This document shows, piece by piece, positions 61,215-64,000 of a stretch of DNA of 64,000 nucleotides; positions within the stretch are counted from its first letter, which is position 1, and every line of letters starts with the position of its first letter. The DNA comes from Brevibacillus formosus (GTDB lineage Bacteria; Bacillota; Bacilli; Brevibacillales; Brevibacillaceae): positions 248,001-312,000 of the forward strand of contig NZ_PXZL01000030.1 in assembly GCF_003013405.1 (NCBI RefSeq), given 5' to 3'. The notes beneath the pieces are model-generated. The model saw nothing but the letters and a program-made list of their open reading frames with translations, searched no databases and was not told the DNA's origin. A program made the translations under genes and the position numbers.

Positions 61215-62180
61215 TTATTTCATGGAAGTACGATTCTGCAAATGCTGGATCGTTGCCGTTATCCCCTCCTCGAAATTCGTCACTGGGATTGGTCCAATAA
61301 GCCGTTTATATTTTTCTCCGCTAAGGATTAACGGTTTTTCAGTTAAGTACAGCATCTCGACAACCTCCTTCATCACCGGTACGAACATACCCAGCAAAGA
61401 CAAACCAAATTTCCCAAGTGGAATGACCGGTTTCACGGTGCCACTTGCTTTTTGAGCGATTCGGACAATGTCTCGACCTGAAATGATACCTCCACCTGGG
61501 ATATGCCAGTTTTGTCCATAAGCAAACTCGCGGCTGGCCAACTCTACAATCATCTTCGCTGCATCCGGCAAATAAACAAACTCGCGAGGAACATGCATAT
61601 TCCCAATGAAAAGCCCCGGTTTTCCAGCCGCAATTGCCTCAAGTGTCGAACCCAAATACGATGCTTGATTAGCAGTGGGACCATAATAATCCGGTAGTCT
61701 GACAATCATCGTTCGCGCATGATCCCAGCGACTGCTCAATAGCATTTGTTCAAAAGCCAATCTGATTTTTCCTTTCTTTGTATGCGGTTGCTTTGGATGC
61801 TCCTCTGTCACTGGTTCCATCTGCTTTCTCCCATATGGATAAATGCCGTCTACCGCAACAACCTTCAACCCTCTCTTGTTCGCCGCTTCCATGATCGCTT
61901 CGCCAAGTGGGATCAGCTTATTCACCATCTCGTGATAAGGGACGTTTGCACAATGGAAGAGTACATCCGCTCCTTCCGATGCTGCTACGATGTCTTGAGA
62001 CTGGAATGCATCCCCGACGGCCAGTGACAAATGTACTGGATTTCCCAGTTCTGACGCCATTTGCTCCAGCTTTTGTTGAGAACGCCCAAAAGCAATCGTT
62101 TCAATGCCTCGATTGATGAGCTCTTCCAAAATTGCCGCTCCCGTTCCGCCTGTTGCCCCGACTACAATCGCTTTTTTCAT
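61215..62180 (-). CDS. NAD-dependent epimerase/dehydratase family (NmrA-like) protein
   Basis: A 321-residue atypical SDR. Rossmann motif VGATGGTGAAIL near 8, GADVLFHCANVPYHEM near 70, YGRKQMEPVTEEHPKQP near 115, and no clear YxxxK, like NmrA or epimerase-related sensors. ATG after GGAG. Two operator copies lie in its promoter, so the adjacent TetR probably controls it. Substrate unknown. Confidence 0.82.
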   Translation of the reverse strand: MKKAIVVGATGGTGAAILEELINRGIETIAFGRSQQKLEQMASELGNPVHLSLAVGDAFQSQDIVAASEGADVLFHCANVPYHEMVNKLIPLGEAIMEAANKRGLKVVAVDGIYPYGRKQMEPVTEEHPKQPHTKKGKIRLAFEQMLLSSRWDHARTMIVRLPDYYGPTANQASYLGSTLEAIAAGKPGLFIGNMHVPREFVYLPDAAKMIVELASREFAYGQNWHIPGGGIISGRDIVRIAQKASGTVKPVIPLGKFGLSLLGMFVPVMKEVVEMLYLTEKPLILSGEKYKRLIGPIPVTNFEEGITATIQHLQNRTSMK

Positions 62181-62204
62181 TTCGGATCATCTCCACTCGT
62201 TTTA

Positions 62205-62226
62205 TTTGTGATTGATCAATCACTAA
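62205..62226. promoter_or_regulatory. TetR-type operator, copy 2
   Basis: GTGATTGATCAATCAC at 62208-62223 is a perfect 16-base palindrome, followed by TAA as in the other copies. 28 bases ahead of the epimerase start codon. Confidence 0.7.
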
Positions 62227-62250
62227 CTAATTTGAACTATAACGTTTTAG

Positions 62251-62272
62251 TTAGTGATTAGTCAATAACTAA
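62251..62272. promoter_or_regulatory. TetR-type operator, copy 3
   Basis: Core GTGATTAGTCAATAAC flanked by TTA and TAA; one base different from copy 1. Between epimerase and tetR. Confidence 0.7.
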
Positions 62273-62292
62273 TTATCGCAATTTTTTCTCCG

Positions 62293-62799
62293 CTACACCT
62301 CCATCAATTCTGGCATGTCCAAAGCCGCTGAAATATTACACAGCATTCCTCTTGCCAGGAAAATAAGCGTTCTCTCTTCCGGATTCGCGATGCCCGCTTT
62401 GCGAAAAGCTGTTAGGACAATCTGACGAACCTCCCGAAATGCTTCGCGCATTGCCTCACGAATCAAAGGCTCTTGAATCGTCTGGGCCTGCATTTGAAGC
62501 AGTATTTCATTTTGATGGGAAGCCAAAATCTTTTCATATGTCTTGATTAAATCTGTTTCCAATTGCTCTTTGGATGCGGACTCCACAACAAGTCGGAAAG
62601 AGTCAATGATCCGCTCCCACGACGCCTCTAATGCTGCCAGTAACAAAGCTTCCTTTGATGCAAAAAACTTAAAAATATACGGCTGGGAAATCTTTGCACG
62701 CTCTGCAACCTGCGCTGTCGTTGCCCGGAAATATCCGATTTCAGCAAAGACTTCAATGGCAGCAGAAATGATTTCCGTTTTACGATTGACCGACGTCAT
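62293..62799 (-). CDS. TetR/AcrR family transcriptional repressor
   Basis: A 168-residue repressor: HTH in IISAAIEVFAEIGYFRATTAQVAERAKISQPYIFKFFASKEAL, C-terminal ligand domain of moderate length. Ligand unknown. AAGGGAGG site. Flanked by operators: copy 4 ahead of its own start, copies 2 and 3 ahead of the epimerase, copy 1 ahead of the ArsR operon. Confidence 0.9.
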   Translation of the reverse strand: MTSVNRKTEIISAAIEVFAEIGYFRATTAQVAERAKISQPYIFKFFASKEALLLAALEASWERIIDSFRLVVESASKEQLETDLIKTYEKILASHQNEILLQMQAQTIQEPLIREAMREAFREVRQIVLTAFRKAGIANPEERTLIFLARGMLCNISAALDMPELMEV

Positions 62800-62817
62800 T
62801 GCAAGATCGCCTCCCTT

Positions 62818-62839
62818 TTAGTGATTCATCAATAATACC
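62818..62839. promoter_or_regulatory. TetR-type operator, copy 4 (partial)
   Basis: TTAGTGATTCATCAATAAT: left half and core agree with the other copies, right half diverges. 19 bases before tetR; likely autoregulation. Confidence 0.55.
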
Positions 62840-63017
62840 TGATTATACGACAGTTTCGGACCGGGTTCAAATGACATGTATCACTGCCATGCAGACTTTC
62901 CACAAACTTTGCGATGGATGATGGAAAATAACTGGTTTTATTTGCATTTTATATTGAATCGTTTTCTTTCTGTTCCTCGTCTTAATAAACAAACGTATTT
63001 AGCAGGGAGAAGAAAGT

Positions 63018-63379
63018 ATGAAAAGTCTTTTCAAAATGATGATTGGTCTGGCCTTTGCTTTTGGTCCTTTATTCTTTGTGCCTGTAAAACGCTTCTTTCA
63101 AGCGATATTCCAGGAACCATCTCAACCTGGGACACGATCCTTTTCTCTTTCAGTTATCTCGTTTCTACGGTAGTAGCTCTTATCTATGTCAGATTCACAC
63201 ATAATGGAAAAATACACATCTTCCTGTCTATTCCTACACTTTTGTGGGGACCTTCAAAAGTCCTGCATATTGAGTCAGAAGAATTAATTTATTGGAAGTA
63301 TCACGAGAAAATAGAATCTACTTTAGACGAAATCACTTCAGATTATTTTCAAGTCCTTCGAACCGGTTTGAAACTTTGA
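63018..63379 (+). pseudogene. Small membrane protein gene, probably frameshifted
   Basis: ATG 63018 has AGGGAG seven bases upstream and opens a frame (MKSLFKMMIGLAFAFGPLFF) that stops at 63170. A second frame then gives an unbroken membrane-protein-like stretch (WDTILFSFSYLVSTVVALIY and KIHIFLSIPTLLWG) to a stop at 63379, followed by a terminator. Joining them needs one indel between about 63040 and 63110. No family recognised. Confidence 0.4.
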
Positions 63380-63474
63380 TAACGTACACCGTTTTCAAAT
63401 AAAATTCATGTTCTTATGATCACTTACCCTCGATAAAGTCGTACCAAGAAAGCTGTCCCAAATGCCATGAATGT

Positions 63475-63497
63475 GGCTAGGGAATAGCCTTTTTTTG
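63475..63497 (+). terminator. Terminator after the frameshifted gene
   Basis: GGCTA-GGGAA-TAGCC followed by seven T; about 95 bases after the stop. The rest of 63384-63660 holds no supported gene. Confidence 0.7.
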
Positions 63498-63667
63498 TCG
63501 TATATCCCCTGTTGATTTAACTTTTTTGAGCGGTTCGACATGACAAGTAACAATTTGATTACATGCCCAAATTTTCCACTTGCTGTGATATCGCCCTTAC
63601 ATAGCTCCTCAATTTGCATAGCTTGAGTTTGAGGTTCTTTCCTCATACTCTTGAAGGGGTGATATCG

Positions 63668-63754
63668 ATGGGATTCTTTGACGACAATTTTGCTTTAGTT
63701 TTGGTTCTTTTCGTTTTATTAACAATTGTTGCTGTCAGCTGTGATGATTGCTAA
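63668..63754 (+). CDS. YjcZ-type sporulation peptide (28 aa)
   Basis: MGFFDDNFALVLVLFVLLTI then VAVSCDDC: a 28-residue single-helix peptide of the YjcZ family (short acidic or glycine start, then FALxxVLFxLLxIV), made in sporulating cells and found in spores. Strong AAGGGGTG site six bases before the ATG. Confidence 0.75.
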   Translation: MGFFDDNFALVLVLFVLLTIVAVSCDDC

Positions 63755-63892
63755 TATCTGTGCAGTGTTTTGGGGGCTAAGCTGCCCTTTTTCTCCCTCT
63801 TGGCATAATTGAGCTTTGAGCCCATCTTTTTGTCCAATCCTCCCCCGTTACCCTTTAGTAGAAAGAGTGTAGTAATTGCGGAGAGGTTAGAT

Positions 63893-63991
63893 ATGGACAC
63901 CCTGTTATACGACAAAACTTTTAAGTGGTATGTCCTTCACCTACGATTTCAACAAAAGAGCCGCCCGGTTCTTTCCCCCGAGGCGGCTTAA
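63893..63991 (+). CDS. Possible 32-aa peptide
   Basis: GGAGAGG five bases before the ATG; MDTLLYDKTFKWYVLHLRFQ then a tail whose codons lie in a terminator-like stem. Weak candidate. Confidence 0.25.
   Translation: MDTLLYDKTFKWYVLHLRFQQKSRPVLSPEAA
63954..63987 (-). terminator. Terminator of a minus-strand gene beyond the right edge
   Basis: GCCGCC / GGCGGC stem around a 16-base loop with TCTTTT on the minus strand. Confidence 0.55.
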
Positions 63992-64000
63992 CGCCATTCA

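Noticed and set aside
63395..63646. 83-codon minus-strand frame suggesting a transposase remnant
   Set aside because: No known transposase motif, no ribosome binding site, and it covers a plus-strand terminator.

Overview
The window looks like chromosome from a spore-forming, low-to-moderate-GC Gram-positive bacterium of the Bacillota, most probably Brevibacillus or a close relative. This is inferred from the mix of Bacillus-type genes (prpE, yfhH-like, yppC-like, yneA/ynzC/lexA, pdhABCD, parEC), sporulation genes (YjcZ-type peptide, Spo0E-like phosphatase, SleB-like hydrolase), strong AGGAGG-type ribosome binding sites, and frequent GTG and TTG starts. No rRNA, tRNA or CRISPR array was seen.

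Layout. 1-6264: the 5' part of a giant hybrid PKS-NRPS gene on the minus strand, ordered fatty-acyl-AMP ligase, ACP, KS, ACP, aminotransferase, condensation, as in the first subunit of iturin and mycosubtilin synthetases; it runs off the left edge. 6265-6960: a long AT-rich intergenic region with a large inverted repeat. 6971-13511: prpE phosphatase, a nitroreductase with a palindromic operator, and parE-parC (topoisomerase IV) with a small hypothetical gene. 13717-13841: a candidate small RNA with its own promoter and terminator upstream of parE. 14041-15098: small stress and hypothetical genes. 15130-20904: an ECF sigma / anti-sigma / exported protein / ABC exporter operon with a sigma-type autoregulatory promoter. 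20927-22083: a cystathionine gamma-synthase-like gene broken by a one-base frameshift.

22210-39713 is mostly housekeeping and conserved-hypothetical genes: lipoprotein peptidyl-prolyl isomerase, SleB-like hydrolase, SDR, YfhH, DUF441, two IscA-like proteins (one further right), DUF2515, a TIM-barrel isomerase-like protein, a DUF3900 gene divergent from a Ser/Thr kinase, DEAD-box helicase, a NAGPA-domain protein, an ABC-F protein, and a HEPN-domain gene. The HEPN gene has a palindrome at its promoter and a 168-bp structured inverted-repeat element beside it. 39836-44811 is the pyruvate dehydrogenase operon pdhABCD, with repeated CCTGTWA motifs upstream.

45139-54957: esterase, oligopeptide-binding protein, threonine aldolase, an A-type Fe-S-like protein without cysteine, HelD, CrcB, and the SOS divergon yneA-ynzC / lexA with four LexA boxes. 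55150-57510: a compact arsenic operon arsR-arsI-acr3-arsC with three identical-type operators. 57553-60666: GNAT acetyltransferase behind a leader with a terminator, a CD3324-type protein, a FusB-type EF-G-binding protein and an AHSA1/ArsR pair. 61181-62839: a TetR repressor and an epimerase with four copies of one operator. The right end holds a probably frameshifted membrane-protein gene and a 28-residue YjcZ-type sporulation peptide.

Taken together the window joins core metabolism and DNA topology genes with accessory islands for secondary metabolism, arsenic detoxification and translation-drug protection. Coding density is high and most transcription units end in clear intrinsic terminators, several of them shared by convergent genes.
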